Shown here one piece after another: positions 12,347 to 25,400 of a stretch of DNA of 64,000 nt. Location of the stretch: assembly GCA_013339895.1 (NCBI GenBank), contig JABACO010000001.1, forward strand, positions 10,626,773 to 10,690,772, read 5' to 3'. The translations under genes were made by a program, and so were the position numbers. Every line of letters starts with the position of its first letter. Position 1 is the stretch's first letter. The notes beneath the pieces are model-generated. The model saw nothing but the letters and a program-made list of their open reading frames with translations. It was not told the origin of the DNA and did no database searches. This DNA is from Ephydatia muelleri. Lineage: Eukaryota > Porifera > Demospongiae > Spongillida > Spongillidae.

Positions 12347-15300
12347 TTAGACTCGTGATGCCAACAGCAGCTTGGGGATGTGGAGTGCCCTCTCCCTCTC
12401 GATCTGGTACTCCTCCAGCTGCGTGCTCAGGTCCAGCTTCTTCTGGATGGTCTTCTTCAGAGACACGAGCAGCTCCTCGTTCTCCATCTGGAGCCCATGT
12501 ATCTCCTTCTTGAGTCGCCCCATCTCGTCTATGTAGTCCTCGCACCTCTGGGCGTACATGGCCTTGAGGCTGCTCCCCTCGTCCCTCTCCTTCTTCAGGG
12601 ACTTGATCTGGAACTTGAGTCGGGCCAGCTCAGTCTGGTAGGTCCTCTCCTGCCCTTCCAGCTTGCTCTTCAGGGTGCTCAGCGCCACGTCCGATGTTGT
12701 CTGCCTGGCCTTCATGATGGCGCGGAGGTTACTCACCTCCTCCGTCTTGTGCGCCACTTTCGCCTTCCACTTCCCGATGATGGCCTCCACCTCTGCCGGA
12801 CTCCTCCCCCCTCCTCCTCCTCCTCCTCCTCCTCCGACAGGCACGCTCTGGGTCACCTCCGTGCCATGCTTGGCCGAGTGTGCCAGGGAGCGCTCGAGCA
12901 TGATGCGGGTGAACTGCTCAAGGGGCAGACGCAGGGAACGCAGCTGGTCGTGGAGCTGCACCAGGGCCATGAGGGTGTGACTCTCACTGTGCACCTGAAC
13001 TGTCACCTTGGACTGCTTCAGCTCCAGAGGCAAGAACCTCGGAGCCCCTCCCACACCACTCCCACCAGACCCCACCCTCTGGGGATCCTCCCCTTCCTCC
13101 GCCGTGCCTGGTTCGGGGGAGGAAGGGGTCATGTCACGGGATGTCAGGCTCCTCCCGCTCAGCCTGCTGTCGGAGCAGAGGGTGACGATGGCCTTCTGCA
13201 TGCTCCTCATATCCTCCGTCATGGCCGCCAGCTCGGAGTGGGTGGCGTAGAGGGCGCCCTCCAGCTTCTGGGCCGTCCCTGCAGCCTCCCCTAGCTGCTG
13301 CTCGAGGGCCGTCGTCCTGGCCCTCAGCTCCACGTTCTTGTTCTGCTCCTGGGTGCACTCGCTCTGAGTCTTCTCCACCTCAGCGCTCGTGTACTTCCTG
13401 AGTCGGTTCAGCTCCTCCCTGAGCTCCTCCAGGTCTATCTCGCGCTTGGCCTTCTCTGTGGACACTGCGCTCAGCTTGCCCTTGAGCTGGTCCAGGAGCT
13501 CGTCCCGTATGGCTGCCGCCTCTGTCAAGGCCTTCAACTCCTTGTCCCGCTCGCTGCTCGTCGCCTTGGCGATCTCCTTGAGTCGCCCCACCTCGGCCTC
13601 CTGTTCGGCCAGCCTCGCCTCCAGGGACTGCTTTTCCTTTTGGAGCACACCCACCAGTTCTTCAGCCTTCTTGGTCTTGCGCTTGAGGGCTTCGAGGTCC
13701 AGCTGCTCCATGATGGAGTCGTGGAGGTCGTTGAGCAGACTGGGGACCGGGGGCTTGCTCGGAGTGGATTGGAAGGTAGGGGAGCATCTGCCATTGGTGA
13801 GGGGACCTCCCTCGGTTCTGGACTCCGTCTCTTCCTCCCAGCTGGGGGACTGGGGTCTGAGGGAGGCGTCTTTCAGCTTCCTCTCTAGAAGGTCTTTGGC
13901 CTCTCTCTCCTCGTTCAGGGCTTGAATCGTCTCCCTGGTCTGGTCCTCCAGTCCTTCCTTCTCCTCCAAGATGCTCTTGTAGTGGTCGTTGAGGAGTCCC
14001 ATCTCTTCCTCCAGGGACCTGTTGGATTCGAGCAGTGTCACGTACTCCTTCTTGTACTTGCTCAGGTTGTTCATCTCCTTCTGAACCTGCTCCATCTCCG
14101 AGCGGAGTCTGTCCTTCTCTCTCGAGGCTTCCGTGTGGTCCTGTCGGATCCTTCGGTTCTCTTCCTTCAGCTCATTGCACTCCTTCTTGTACCTGCAGCA
14201 GCACACAGAGTCAAGGTGTCATGGTGGCAATTCACACCCACCACACACACATACACATGCACACACACACATGCACACATACACGCGTGCACACAGATTG
14301 ATGCACACACACACACACACACAATACATACATGTACACTGTACATGCACACACACATGTATTGGCACTGTACAAATTGGCATTTGCGCTGGCCACTGGG
14401 CAACCTCGCACAATCTGTGCAGCCAAAGTTAATGGGTCAACAAAGCCAACCACCAGACAATGCTTGACTACCACAAACAAGGCACTGTGCCAGCTGTGTA
14501 GCTGGTCCCCCCTGTCGGAGACAAAAGGGAGCATATGGTATCACACCACTCTGTCCCCTCACACCTCACTGCTGCTCTTATGTGCATGTCTTCACACTTG
14601 TGTGCTGCATGTTGTGTAATGCTTCTGTCAAAGCCAAACTGTATGTGTGCAACATACATACACACCAGCTCACACACACAACACACATCCACACCTGCTC
14701 ACACAGATACACACACAGCACAGCTGTGTGAAGTAACACCAGTTCAATATGACCACACCTCATTCTTTCCCAAACACACCTCTTCATGCTTAAGATGGCA
14801 TTCATATCCAGCTGGTGGGGGCCACATTAACCCTTTGCACCAGCTCACACACACAACACACAAACACACCAGCTCACACACCCAACACACATCCACACCT
14901 GCTCACACAGATACACACACCATCACATCACTACGAGCTGTGTGAGTAACCAGTTCAATATAGCCACACCTCATTCTTTATCAAACACACCTCTTCATGC
15001 TTAAGATGGCCAGCTGGTGGGGGCCACATTAACCCTTTGCTTTGCTCCACCCACAATGATATCATTGTGTTTCATTCCTCTACCTAATGTAACACACATG
15101 CACACACAGAATCACTCCTGCTTCACTCCTCCATTGTCTGCAAACACAAAGACCGAATGATTTCTACCAGGACTTGTAACACCACAGCACTTCTCTGTTG
15201 TGTCTGGAGGCTTTATCCTCTGCCCACCCACACACATGCACACATATCCATGTCTCCTTCCATGAATACATATGCCAAAAGGTCGTATTATACAAGAAAA

Positions 15301-16193
15301 CCATAAATTCCACATGACTCCACCTCTTCCTCCTCCCCACCCCTCTCCCACCCCACCGACCTATCCAGTTCAGAGGCAAGTGTGGTGTAAGCTTTGTTGC
15401 TGTGTTCCTGGTCGGAGGTGGCTTGCTTTAGCTTCCTCTTGTGCTGCCTGCACTCCTCGTCCAATTTCTTCACCTGGTTCATCAGCTCCTGCTCTCTGGC
15501 CTCTATCTCGTCCAGTAGCTGCTGCCTCTGGGCCTCCACCTCGTGGATACGCTTCTCGTAGTCCGACTGCATCTGTGTCATGTACTGTGTGTGTGTGCGT
15601 GTGTGTGCATGTAGGTATGTGCATGTGTGAGGCGTGTGTGTGTGTGTGTGCATTGCGTAACAGTGTGCGTATGTACAGTACAGTATGGTACAAGAAAAAA
15701 ATCATGTATGTGCAAGTACACGTATGTGAACACGGGCGCAAATGGGGCGCAATTGTACTTGAAGGGGGTTGACAAAAGATGCACCTTTTTAGTTGCTGTG
15801 CTATGATCTTCCCCCCCCCCCCCCCCCCACCCATTAAGTATGGACACTGAACCACATGAACAAATTCACATCGCACAGACACAAGGCACACACACATACA
15901 CACGCACGAACACACGCACACACACACAGAACGCACGTGAGCGAGTACAAAAAACCTACCAATGTGGACGCCTCCAGTTCCCTCTTGGTGGACTCGTACA
16001 GGCTGTTCAGTTCCTCCTGCTGGAGCTGCAGAGCCTGCTTCTCCTCCAACACCACTAGTCCGTACTCCGCTGCCTGGGCGCGCTCCTCGTTGGCCTCATT
16101 CAGTCTGGCGGTGAGACTCACGATCGTCTCCTTTAGCGAGTCCACGTCATCGGGCACCTCTCCTTGCGAAGCTGGCCAGTCGGCTGATGTCAT
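12347..16193 (-). CDS. BICD: Bicaudal-D dynein-dynactin cargo adaptor (767 aa, 3 exons)
   Basis: Long coiled-coil adaptor that activates dynein-dynactin through its N-terminal half and binds cargo (Rab6, Egalitarian in other animals) through its C-terminal domain. Exons on the minus strand are 15960-16193, 15361-15584 and 12347-14192; phases close (2,304 nt). The N-terminus holds AAEYGLVVLEEK, the near-invariant dynein light-intermediate-chain-binding segment of BICD proteins (about residues 40-51). The middle is heptad-rich (YKKECNELKEENRRIRQ...). A ten-glycine run precedes the end. The C-terminus carries LRAIMKARQTTSDVALSTLK, SSLKAMYAQRCEDYIDEM and TIQKKLDLSTQLEEYQIERE, the conserved BICD cargo domain. 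Two glycine- and serine-rich linkers separate the coils. It is shorter than vertebrate BICD1/2. Only two introns, in contrast with the channel gene next door. Confidence 0.95.
14650..15045. repeat. Direct duplication of about 180-200 bp in Bicaudal-D intron 2
   Basis: A block starting in (CACA)-rich DNA and containing cattctttcccaaacacacc, cttcatgcttaagatgg and gctggtgggggccacattaa occurs at about 14660-14840. It occurs again at about 14845-15042 with small indels. Both lie in the intron between 14193 and 15360. Confidence 0.85.
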
Positions 16194-16317
16194 CTGTATG
16201 CGCGTAACGGTGGCATGTTACTAGCGCTGTTGTAGCACGGCTAGCTAGCAATAAGCGTGGACTACACATCGTGTTTATACGGCATGGCCCATTTCTGGGT
16301 CTAGCCGAACAGAGGGA

Positions 16318-16530
16318 CAAAGAGAGAGTGAGAGGGAGAGAGGAGAGAGAGAGAGGGAGAGAGAGAGAGGGAGAGAGAGAGAGGGAGAGAGAGAGGGAGA
16401 GAGAGAGGGAGAGAGGGAGAGAGAGGAGGGGAGAGAGAGAGTCCTCGCTCTTTCTCTCTCTTCTCTCTCCGCTTTCTCTCTTCTCCTTCCTCTCTCTCTT
16501 CTTTCCTCTATTTCTTCTCCCTCTTTCTCA
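16318..16530. repeat. (GAGA)n tract switching to (CTCT)n
   Basis: About 120 bp of GA-rich repeat passes directly into a CT-rich stretch, upstream of the Bicaudal-D start. The two halves can pair as a hairpin. In other animals GAGA tracts can be promoter elements; here that is only a possibility. Confidence 0.85.
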
Positions 16531-17280
16531 ACACGAGCCGCGGGCTCACATAACGTGTGTGTGCGGTGTCGTGTGTACACAGCGCATAGATCACTTACTG
16601 ATAATAGCCGTCAGCTTGTGGTTCGGAGGCGGGAGATTTATTAATAATGCCGCATTGTCGCGGGTGGATATTAAAGGGGGTTTACCCGCTAGGCTATAAT
16701 GCTAACTATAATTGGCGTTGCCCAAATTACTAGTATAGTAAGGTTATTCGTAAGTGTCGCAAGATTTACATGTTGGTTTTTATGCTGAATTCAAACGAGT
16801 AACGTTGCCCACTAGACGCCACACCAGCGCAAGTGCAGCGTTCCTTGCATCAGCGTCAGCAGCGGTCGAGGTATAAGCGCCAGGTGCACGGTACTTTGAA
16901 CCCTCCACCAATGGACCATCATATGTGCAAATGTAGGGTAAAGACCGCTACGTCATGTTCAGCCGTACTATTTACGTAAGCATGTATGCAGCATTACGTA
17001 AATGGGTCTGGGTACGAGACTATTAGATAGTCTATTGAAAAGCACTAAAGCTGGGGACGAGCATCATTGGCTGCTGGCCACACAAAGAAACTTGTCAAAG
17101 CCACAACGATGCAATTGTTATTACCACGCGATAGACATGTATAAACTTATGCGTGCCACTGCAAGAGCTTTGCAAGCCAGGTCTCCACCAATCCTGGCTC
17201 AGCTGGACAGTGGTTAGATGCGTGTTATGTTAGTTCCATAGTCATGTATAATAATTGTATATGTATGATAATAATAATGT

Positions 17281-17523
17281 ATGGGACAGTTTCCGCGAAA
17301 ATTGCCCCACGGTTAAAATGTTATAAAATGCATCGCGTTTGAATCGCTATAACTTCCCAACGGATGACGCTATCAACTTCCTATTTTCAACACTTCATAG
17401 TGAAATGGTGTAGTATGAAGTGTTGAAAATAGGAAGTCGATAGCGTTATCCGTTGGGAAGTTATAGCGATTCAAACGCGATGCATTTTTATACATTTTAA
17501 CCGTGGGGCGGAAACTGTCCCAT
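17281..17523. mobile_element. Fold-back (palindromic) element, copy 1
   Basis: About 243 bp forming an almost complete hairpin. It begins gggacagtttccgcgaaaat just inside position 17284 and ends with the reverse complement (ggaaactgtccc). The interior word gaatcgctataacttcccaa is found in both arms. It shares ends and interior with the element at 26597-26850, so it is mobile, non-coding and MITE-like. Flanks (gtat / atat) are a near match to a 4-bp target duplication. Confidence 0.85.
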
Positions 17524-17724
17524 ATAGTAAATTATGAAAATCGAAATCAGTCATTAAATTGGCCATTTTTCTGTTCACTTTTACTCTCCTCCATCCAATG
17601 CATCAGAGGAGCACGGTCCAATCATGCATGGGCATGCTATACACCTTCCTTCCTCCATTGAACTGACAGGTAGTGAATCTGTGCCTCAGTCCTTATGATT
17701 CGAACGCATGTTATTTATTACCAT

Positions 17725-18520
17725 ATGGGTCAGTTTCCGAGAAAATGAAAAGTGGCTATATATATAAAAAGTTATAAAAATGCTTCACGTTTGAATCGCT
17801 AAAACTCCATAACGGTTTAAGCAATCAACTTCCTATTTCGAACACTTCGTGCCACACCACTTCTCTCTACGAAAGTATATTTTGGTGTCTTACCCTTGCT
17901 CCTTGCCGACTTTACAAGGCACAGTACCCCGAGGGGTTCAAAATCCAGGTATAGCTCCCTGCAGGAATGTCCAAATCACTATGCAAGTAAAGGAGTCCTG
18001 TCACTATTGATTTCTGCAGATCGTTGATTTTTACCTTATCCGTTATGGAGATACAGCAATGCAAAGTAAGTCCACGTTTCCCGCTCGAATCGCGCCTTTA
18101 AATTCTCAGTCCTTGAACCGCTTCCATTCTCCCGAGTGGGACTGAGAAAGAGCGGGAAACGTGGACTTTACTTTGCATTGCTGTATCTCCATAACGGATA
18201 AGGTAAAAATCAACGATATGAAGAAATAAAGAGTGACAGGACTCCTTTACGTGCATATCGATTTTGAAGTGATTTGGACATTCCTGCAGGGAGCTACCTG
18301 GATTTGAACCCCTCGGGGTACTGTGCCTTGTAACGTCGGCAAGGAGCAAGGGTAAGACACCATAATATATATTCGTAGAGAGACGTGGTGTGGCACGAAG
18401 TGTTCGAAATAGGAAGTTGATAGCTTAAACCATTACGGAGTTTTAGCGATTCAAACGTGAAGCATTTTTATAACTTTTTATATATATAGCCACTTTTCAT
18501 TTTCTCGGAAACTGACCCAT
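17725..18520. mobile_element. Large fold-back element, copy 2 (about 790 bp)
   Basis: The two halves are inverted copies of about 370 bp around a short centre near 18100-18130. Ends read gggtcagtttccgagaaaat and its complement, flanked on both sides by ATAT. The outer part is related to copies 1 and 3 (gtttgaatcgctaaaactcc versus gtttgaatcgctataacttc; caacttcctatttcgaacac). The inner part (from about 17870) is unique to this copy. No transposase frame is present. Confidence 0.85.
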
Positions 18521-19416
18521 ATAATTTACTGTCGGTTTAGACATTTATGTAAGCCCAACGTGTTGAGTTCATTGAATAAAAAAATAAAAATCATTAATCT
18601 GGGAGTGTAATTCGCTGGCGGTAGAAACTTATGGTGGCTGGGAGAAAAGGCTGTGAGACCTTAAGGTGTACCTGCAAGAGACTGCGGGCTGTGTGCTCAG
18701 CTCAGTTCCAATGAAGTGGCGATGAGGAAGGAGTCATTTGGCAGACTGATCATGAGCTTAGTCCTAAATGAGACAAAATGCACAGGCAATCCTTGCCAGA
18801 TCAAACTGGCCTGGTATTTTGGGTAGCGAGTGATTTTTGTTTAGTGTTCTTGTCATTGTTAATCTGTGTACACATGTAATAATGTTATTCGTAACGAATA
18901 ATTTTGCAGGTTGCCAGATTGTATAGATCTATGCCCGTGGCATCGTTGAGTTATTCAGTATTACAAATTTAAATTCCAGGTTCAGTGGCTTTGACAGTCT
19001 TGTTTTTATCTTATTTTACTAATTAACTGAAGGGAATTCTAACAAATCTATTCTTCGAATATCACTAAAATATTATTCAACTTGTTCTGCAATCAACAAA
19101 CAATGCAATTTATTGTGGAACCTACTTGGGACTTAAATTGGACAGGCGTCTGGTGCTTTATAGGAGGAATCCATGAAAATAATGTACGTAAAATAACAAA
19201 TAGAGCGAGCTTGCTTAGCTACATACACAGACTTGGCGCAAGTATCAGACTTAACGTTATATGTGAGAGTTAATAAAAAGTTGTTTGTGATTAAGAAAAA
19301 GCGTATGAATATTACAGCTATGTTATCAACCACGCCCTGTCGTCGATGAAAACAATCGTTTCCTGCAGCTTTTATTTAGTGCCCCGCTTTGACGGGCAGA
19401 GGACTCGGGACTAACG

Positions 19417-22400
19417 ATGCAAGACTCCTTACGCAGAGGTAGTTTGGAGACCTTTAATATAGTATCTCCGGTTCCTGACAGGATAGCAAGACCTCGCAGG
19501 TATCTAAAAAAACAAAACAAAATAACAAAACAAAAAATAAAACAAACACACGTTTGTACTTAGCATGTTTGACACACGACGGTGTTGGGTTGGTGGCAGC
19601 ATGTATCACATCACAAGGCTGGGTGCGCCCAATGTGCATGCACACTCGTTGAGATGTCAGCAGAAGCATCCACATGGTTCTCGCTGGTGCCTAAGTGCTA
19701 CGTACGTACGGTGCTAATGCATTGCCCTGTTTGGGTTAGCGTAAAGATATACCATCGGATCGTCCTGCGGGGGCCTCCAATATCATATCGATCTGTGCCG
19801 TAATTTCCGACCAAAGCTTTACATGTAGGAGTTTTAATGTGTCTCTATAGACAGCTGCCTTCTGAGTATGTGGACGCTGAACTAGCACCTGTGAGGGGGC
19901 TTGTGCACAAGATAAGGAGAGAGCTGAACGAACTCAACCAGAGGAATAAGGCCCTGTTCCTGTTCGAAGAGCAGAACAGTTTTCGCAAGAGGGCAAAGCG
20001 CATTGTAAAATCCAGGTGCAGTGAGTGCGTGTGCGGGGGAGGGTGGGGGCACATCATTGAGGATGATGATGTCATCATTGGTGTGCATTGTACAGGATTC
20101 TTGAAGTCTTTCTGGGTCTGGTGGTGATACTCAATGCCATTGCTCTTGCCCTCTTCTTGCCTGAACCCAACCTTGACTCCCAGCAATCCAATGCCTGGAT
20201 AGTAAGTGTGAGGGGGAAGGGTGTGTGTCCATAGAGGAGGGTGTGGTCATAGAGGAGAGGTGTAGCCATAGATGAGGGGTGTGGCCATAGATGGCCGTAG
20301 AGGAGGTGGGGATGTTGTATGTACATGTATGTACGGAGCAATTAGCGGGCTGTTAGATTTCAAGCTATGGGGAAAGTCCCTAGTTATACAATCTCCACCC
20401 CAGCCCACCCATGTCATGGTTAATTAACAGCACACATGTGTTAACTTCCTTACTTAATCACCATAATGTGTTTAGTTTCACTGAAAGAATGTAGACACCA
20501 TTGCATGCATGCACATCTATCTCTCACCTTGTTTGTTTTCAAAAAAAAAAAAGAGACAATATCCATACTATTAAATTCGTGCAAGCATTCATGCATATGT
20601 CAATGTAATCAGTGCAGCGATGTGCATTGATTAGGGTGTAGGTGACACGTGCTGGTCAGTCATCTCATCCGTGACCCCACTAGTCACTGTTGCATGTGCC
20701 TTTGCTCAGAGGTGGGTGGTGGCGGCTACCTCGCTCTGCTTTGCTGCTGAAGCCTTCCTCAAGGTCATCTCCTATGGCCTCCTCTTCCACCACAAAGCCT
20801 TCCTACGCCAGTACTACAATGTAGCCGATGTGGTCATCATCATTATGGGGTGAGCACGGGTCCGGGCAATGGAATGGGTATGGGCCCTGGCGTGGATCTG
20901 CACTCTGGAATGGGTCTGGGCCCTCTGGAATGGGTTTGGATCTGTAAATATTACAGGGTTTGCTGCTCTTTGAACTATGAAGCCATTGTGGTAGCATATT
21001 AGGTTATTTACCACGAATATGGATGTGGTTTTAGGAAGGAATGAAGGAGACAATTAACAGAACCAAACATGTCAGGTCTGGGCCAGTCAGAGTAAATACA
21101 AATCAAAAGGTCATTAGCAATATTGCAGATGTTTTGCTTGAGGCATACTTACTTGTGTCGTGGTGGTGACATGGCCTGCACCTCTCTCACGCAGCTTCTT
21201 GCAGTTTGCTCTGGGCATGAGGCCAGGTAGCACTGCAGGCCACCTGGTGGGCCAGATGTGTGCGTGCTTCACTGCTCTGTGGCTGTTCAGACTGCTCCTC
21301 AGGTTCAGAAGTAAGTGTGGGCGCAGATACCACCTCCTCCATATCAAATACATGTATCTATTCCCTCCCCCTCTTTTTTGTGCACTTTTCGTTATTCCTC
21401 TTGGTGATTTCTATGTAAGCTACAAGTTTACATGTCCACGTACAATGTGTATCTACTCGTTCATGTACACAGTGTACCTGTGTGTGCATGTGGGCATGTG
21501 GTGGCCATCTGTACTTATTTCTACATGCACATGTAAATGTTATTATACATAATTATAAAACACTTTAATACTTCCAAATGTGTTACAGAAGTGTGGTCAT
21601 TTTGTCTCTAGTAGTTGGTTTCATGTCCCTCTCCTCTCCTACCTCCCTCTCCTCTCCTACCTCCCTCCCTCCCTCTCCTATCCTACCTCCCTCCCTCTCC
21701 TCTCCTACCTCCCTCCCTCTCCTCTCCTACCTCCCTCCCTTTCCCTTCTCTCCCTCCCCCTCCTCCCCATCCCACAGGTCCACAGTTTATCCTCAAGGTT
21801 TTGGCCAAGTCTGTGACTCCGCTGGTTCACTTCATGGTGTTCAGCTTAATCGTCATCTTCTTCTTTGCCCTCATTGGGCTTGATGTGTTCAGAGGTGACC
21901 TCCATAAGGGCTGCTATGCTGACTTCATGGCTCCTGATGGTACAGTGTGTGTGTGCCTGTGTGTGCCTGTGTGTGCCTGTGTGTGCCTGTGTGTGCCTGT
22001 GCCTATGTGTACCTGTGTATGTGTGCATGTGTGCGTGTGCATGTGTGTGTACATGTGTGTGTATGTGTGTGCATGTGTGTGTGCATGTGTGTGTGCATGT
22101 GTGTGTGTGTGTGTGTGTGTGTGGTTTGCTCGATCTTCAGTTGTGCAGAGTGCTTGTGTTAATATGAGCCTTGAATGAGGGGCACATCCTGTGGTGTGTG
22201 TGTGTGTGTGTGTGTGTGAGTGCTGTAATCTGATGGCATTGTACTTTGCTGCTCACGGATGCCATGCATGTGTACGTGTAAAAATGAACCCAATGCAAAC
22301 TGTATTGCTCAGTATTAAATGAGTCAGCCTTCAGATTTATAAATCTTAATAATGCTGGTGCAAATAGATTGTGACAAACAGCTTTAGGTAACTGCATACA

Positions 22401-25400
22401 TGTGCACACTGTACTACTAGTACATCACAGCCTTCTAAAATACATTGAGATTGTGACCAAACTAATGCATTGGAGGAAACGTGACTTACTGGTCCATGAT
22501 GAATAACGTACCAGTAAGCAAAACTGGTGAAAAGAAACATTTCCATTATTGAGAGCTTTTAAAAGTTTGGTTACTTGGTTTGAATTTCTAATGAAATACG
22601 AACAAAAATTATATGCAAATTTTATTTCACTAAATTATGCAGTTGTCAGTTTTTAAAATCTTTGTCGGAACTCATAAACTGAATTAAACATTTAAAATGT
22701 TACAAAATGAAGCAATGATCTAATTGTAATAGGAAGTTAAATACATGTGCCCTGTGACTGTTGAAAAGCATTGCACATACACGTGCAAAGTACACTTGAA
22801 TATCCTGTGTGTGCCTCGTCAGCACTTTACAGTTGCCTCTCCCCCCCCCCCCCCCCCCCACAGGCAGCTTGAAGAGTTACATCACCAGCTCCTATGCCTG
22901 CGTGGACAGCGTGGGTGCTCCCTCTGGTGCCTACGTGTGTGCCAACGGGAGCACGTGCAGGGCCTGGGACGAGGGTCCTTACTACAACACCTTGTCCTTC
23001 GATAACATCTTCTCCGCACTCAATACCGTGTTCGAGGTACTGACCCTGGAAGGATGGACCGCCACTTTCTACCTGGTGAGGGATGATGATGTAATCCCTA
23101 TTGATAGAGACGACACATGCCAGCTTTTTTTTTTTTAATAAAAAAAATTCCCTTTCACTGTTGTTTTTGCTGCGCCTTTCCTCGTAGTGTGTTCTCCTGT
23201 TAGTTCGACTACATGTATGTATGTGTATAAATACGAAATGGTTCCTTTTGTACTGTTGTAGTATACAATGCAGTAAAGCCTGCCTTTTATTTGCCCATGC
23301 AAGGGTTGGTGGGGGTGGTGGCCACAGTATACCGGGTGTCCACGAAAGAACGCAATCTATCAAATGTTATTCCCGTTCAAAAGCATTGCGTTCTTTCGTG
23401 GACACCCGGTATAAGATGGAGGGTGGTGTGTGCACGTAAATGCATTCGGAGTCGTATTTTTAGCATAAATCGGGTTCGTCTGTACAATCAAACACATAGG
23501 AGAGGTGACCCCTCCCCTTGTGGAAGGTACATGTGCAATGGTTTACTGGTGAAGTAGTGTGTGTGGTGATGCTCTTTTTTGATGATCATGAACATACGTG
23601 CATGTGTGTGTGTGTGCGCGTGCACTGGAAGGGGTGTGGTCTTGTGCGTACTTGTACGTTGCTTCTCTCCATTCCCCTTGCAGTATGAAGCCATTCGAGG
23701 CTTTGCGTACGTCTGGATTTACTTCCTCTCAGTTGCCCTGTTTGGTTTCATCTTTGTCCTGAATCTGTTGTTGGGTGTGGTCGCCAGGTAATTGTGACCC
23801 TAGAGGAGGGTGTGGTCAGTGTTGTGCTTTGAGAGGAGGGTGTGGTCCGTGTTGTGCTTTGAGAGGAAGGTGTGGTCAGTGTTGTGCTTTGAGAGGAGGG
23901 TGTGGTCAGTGTTGTGCTTTGAGAGGAGGGTGTGGTCAGTGTTGTGCTTTGAGAGGAGGGTGTGGTCAGTGTTGTGCTTTGAATTGTGTCTGCTGATTTG
24001 TGATGCTGTCAAATAGGATGGACACAAAGCTATGGTTGCACTGAGAGTTCAGTGATTTGTTTACAGTTCCATGTGCATACGTACAACATACTGCATTCAT
24101 CTACATGTACATGTTTAGATGAACTTATGGCAATTGGTAAAAGTGCAGATTATGTGTTGTATCTTCAGTTGATGACACATAAGGTACAACTTGTTTTGTA
24201 ACAATTGGATTGTGGTAGATTATAAGGAAGTGGAGGGGTGGGTGTGTGGGGGAAAGTGTGCAATTGCCATAATTTCGTTACATGTACCTGATGGCCTGCA
24301 GTGATATGTATATGCAAAACATAAACATACTCTACACATTTACTTGTATGTGTAAGTGCATGTGTGAGCATGTGTGTGTACAGTGTGAGTGTGTGTTATG
24401 ATGATGTGCGTGTTCCAGTGTGTTCCAGGGTGTCAGTGAGAGGGAGGAGGAGCAGGGCAAGGTGCGCAGGAGTAAGGAGAAGCAGAGGGATGATGAGGAC
24501 ATCCAGAATTACCGTCAGTGGGATGAGGAAAGCTCGTAGGTCCCACACTGCTCCTTATGGCATTATATTCCTTGATACCGTGAGAAGGTTGTTTCTTTTG
24601 TGATCTATTTATTCGCCAACTGTACCTGATGGCACCAGGGTGTTATTGTGATTTTTAAAGTCAGTGATGTTTGCATGTGTGATATCCTCCTCCCTCCCTC
24701 CCCTCCTCCTTTCTGTGCCCTCATTACCCTTCCTCCCCTCCCTCCCTTTTTCCCTCCCCTCCCTATCCCATCCTCCCCCTCCCCATCTCCTGTCCCCTAA
24801 TCCATAGTTGCATGTGTGTGCTAGTCAGACTGGTGGTAATCATTCAGTGGGATGGTTTTAGCCTTTGAGACATGCACAGGGATGCATTCGTGATGCGATC
24901 TCACGAAGGGGGTGTGTGTATTTAGGAGCAGGTACGGGTAAGTATGCTAGACACGGTGGCAGGCAGCCTTGGACTCATGGGGATAGTGTTGTACATGATG
25001 TGCATGTATGTACACTGTATCGTAACAGGTACTTTAGCCTACACTGTACATGTGCAGTATTGTCCAAATGTAACGTACACACACACACACATGCACTCAC
25101 ACACACATGCATGCACACATAATTTCGTGTAGCAAAATGTACAGTAATATACATTTATCACCCTTTGTTTTGTTTTTTCCGTTTCAATATGATTTCTCAT
25201 AGCTCAGAAAAACTGTTTTGTGGTTCAGTGTGGGCTATTAGTGGTTGAGACAGCGATGAATGTTATGTGGAGATGGGAGGGAGAGGAAGGGGAGAAAGGG
25301 GGAGGAAGGGAGGGAAGGGAGGAGGGGGAGGGAGGAAGAGGGGGGGCAGTATTTGATGTGTCTATATCTTTTCAGTGGAGTCTGAAGATGTGACCGATGG

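Larger units (their letters stand above)
16531..19416. other. Divergent intergenic region between Bicaudal-D and the calcium channel
   Basis: Presumably holds both promoters. Contains two fold-back elements (17281-17523, 17725-18520) and a copy of the recurring word gtctgggtacgagacta near 17003. No gene was recognised in it. Confidence 0.5.
20096..23787 (+). other. Calcium channel domain I (S1-S6)
   Basis: Exons: 20096-20201 (S1), 20710-20849 (S2-S3, [20 protein letters not shown]), 21195-21310 (S4), 21778-21939 (S5), 22864-23075 (extracellular loop and pore), 23684-23787 (S6, [15 protein letters not shown]). The pore reads [19 protein letters not shown], with the selectivity Glu. The loop contains several Cys ([14 protein letters not shown]). 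The S4 exon gives [13 protein letters not shown] with only three arginines in irregular spacing, whereas Cav domain I normally has four or five spaced every third residue. The acceptor of the S4 exon is inferred from phase. Confidence 0.85.

Noticed and set aside
12380..13294. 304-aa + strand frame opposite Bicaudal-D exon 3
   Set aside because: Shadow of the GC-rich coiled-coil coding strand; no domain, and the minus strand carries clear BICD conservation.
16271..16699. Arg/Glu/Ser-rich frames on both strands
   Set aside because: Translation of (GAGA)n/(CTCT)n simple sequence.
23801..23985. CRISPR-like array
   Set aside because: Units are contiguous 30-bp tandem copies with no spacers; nuclear intron context.
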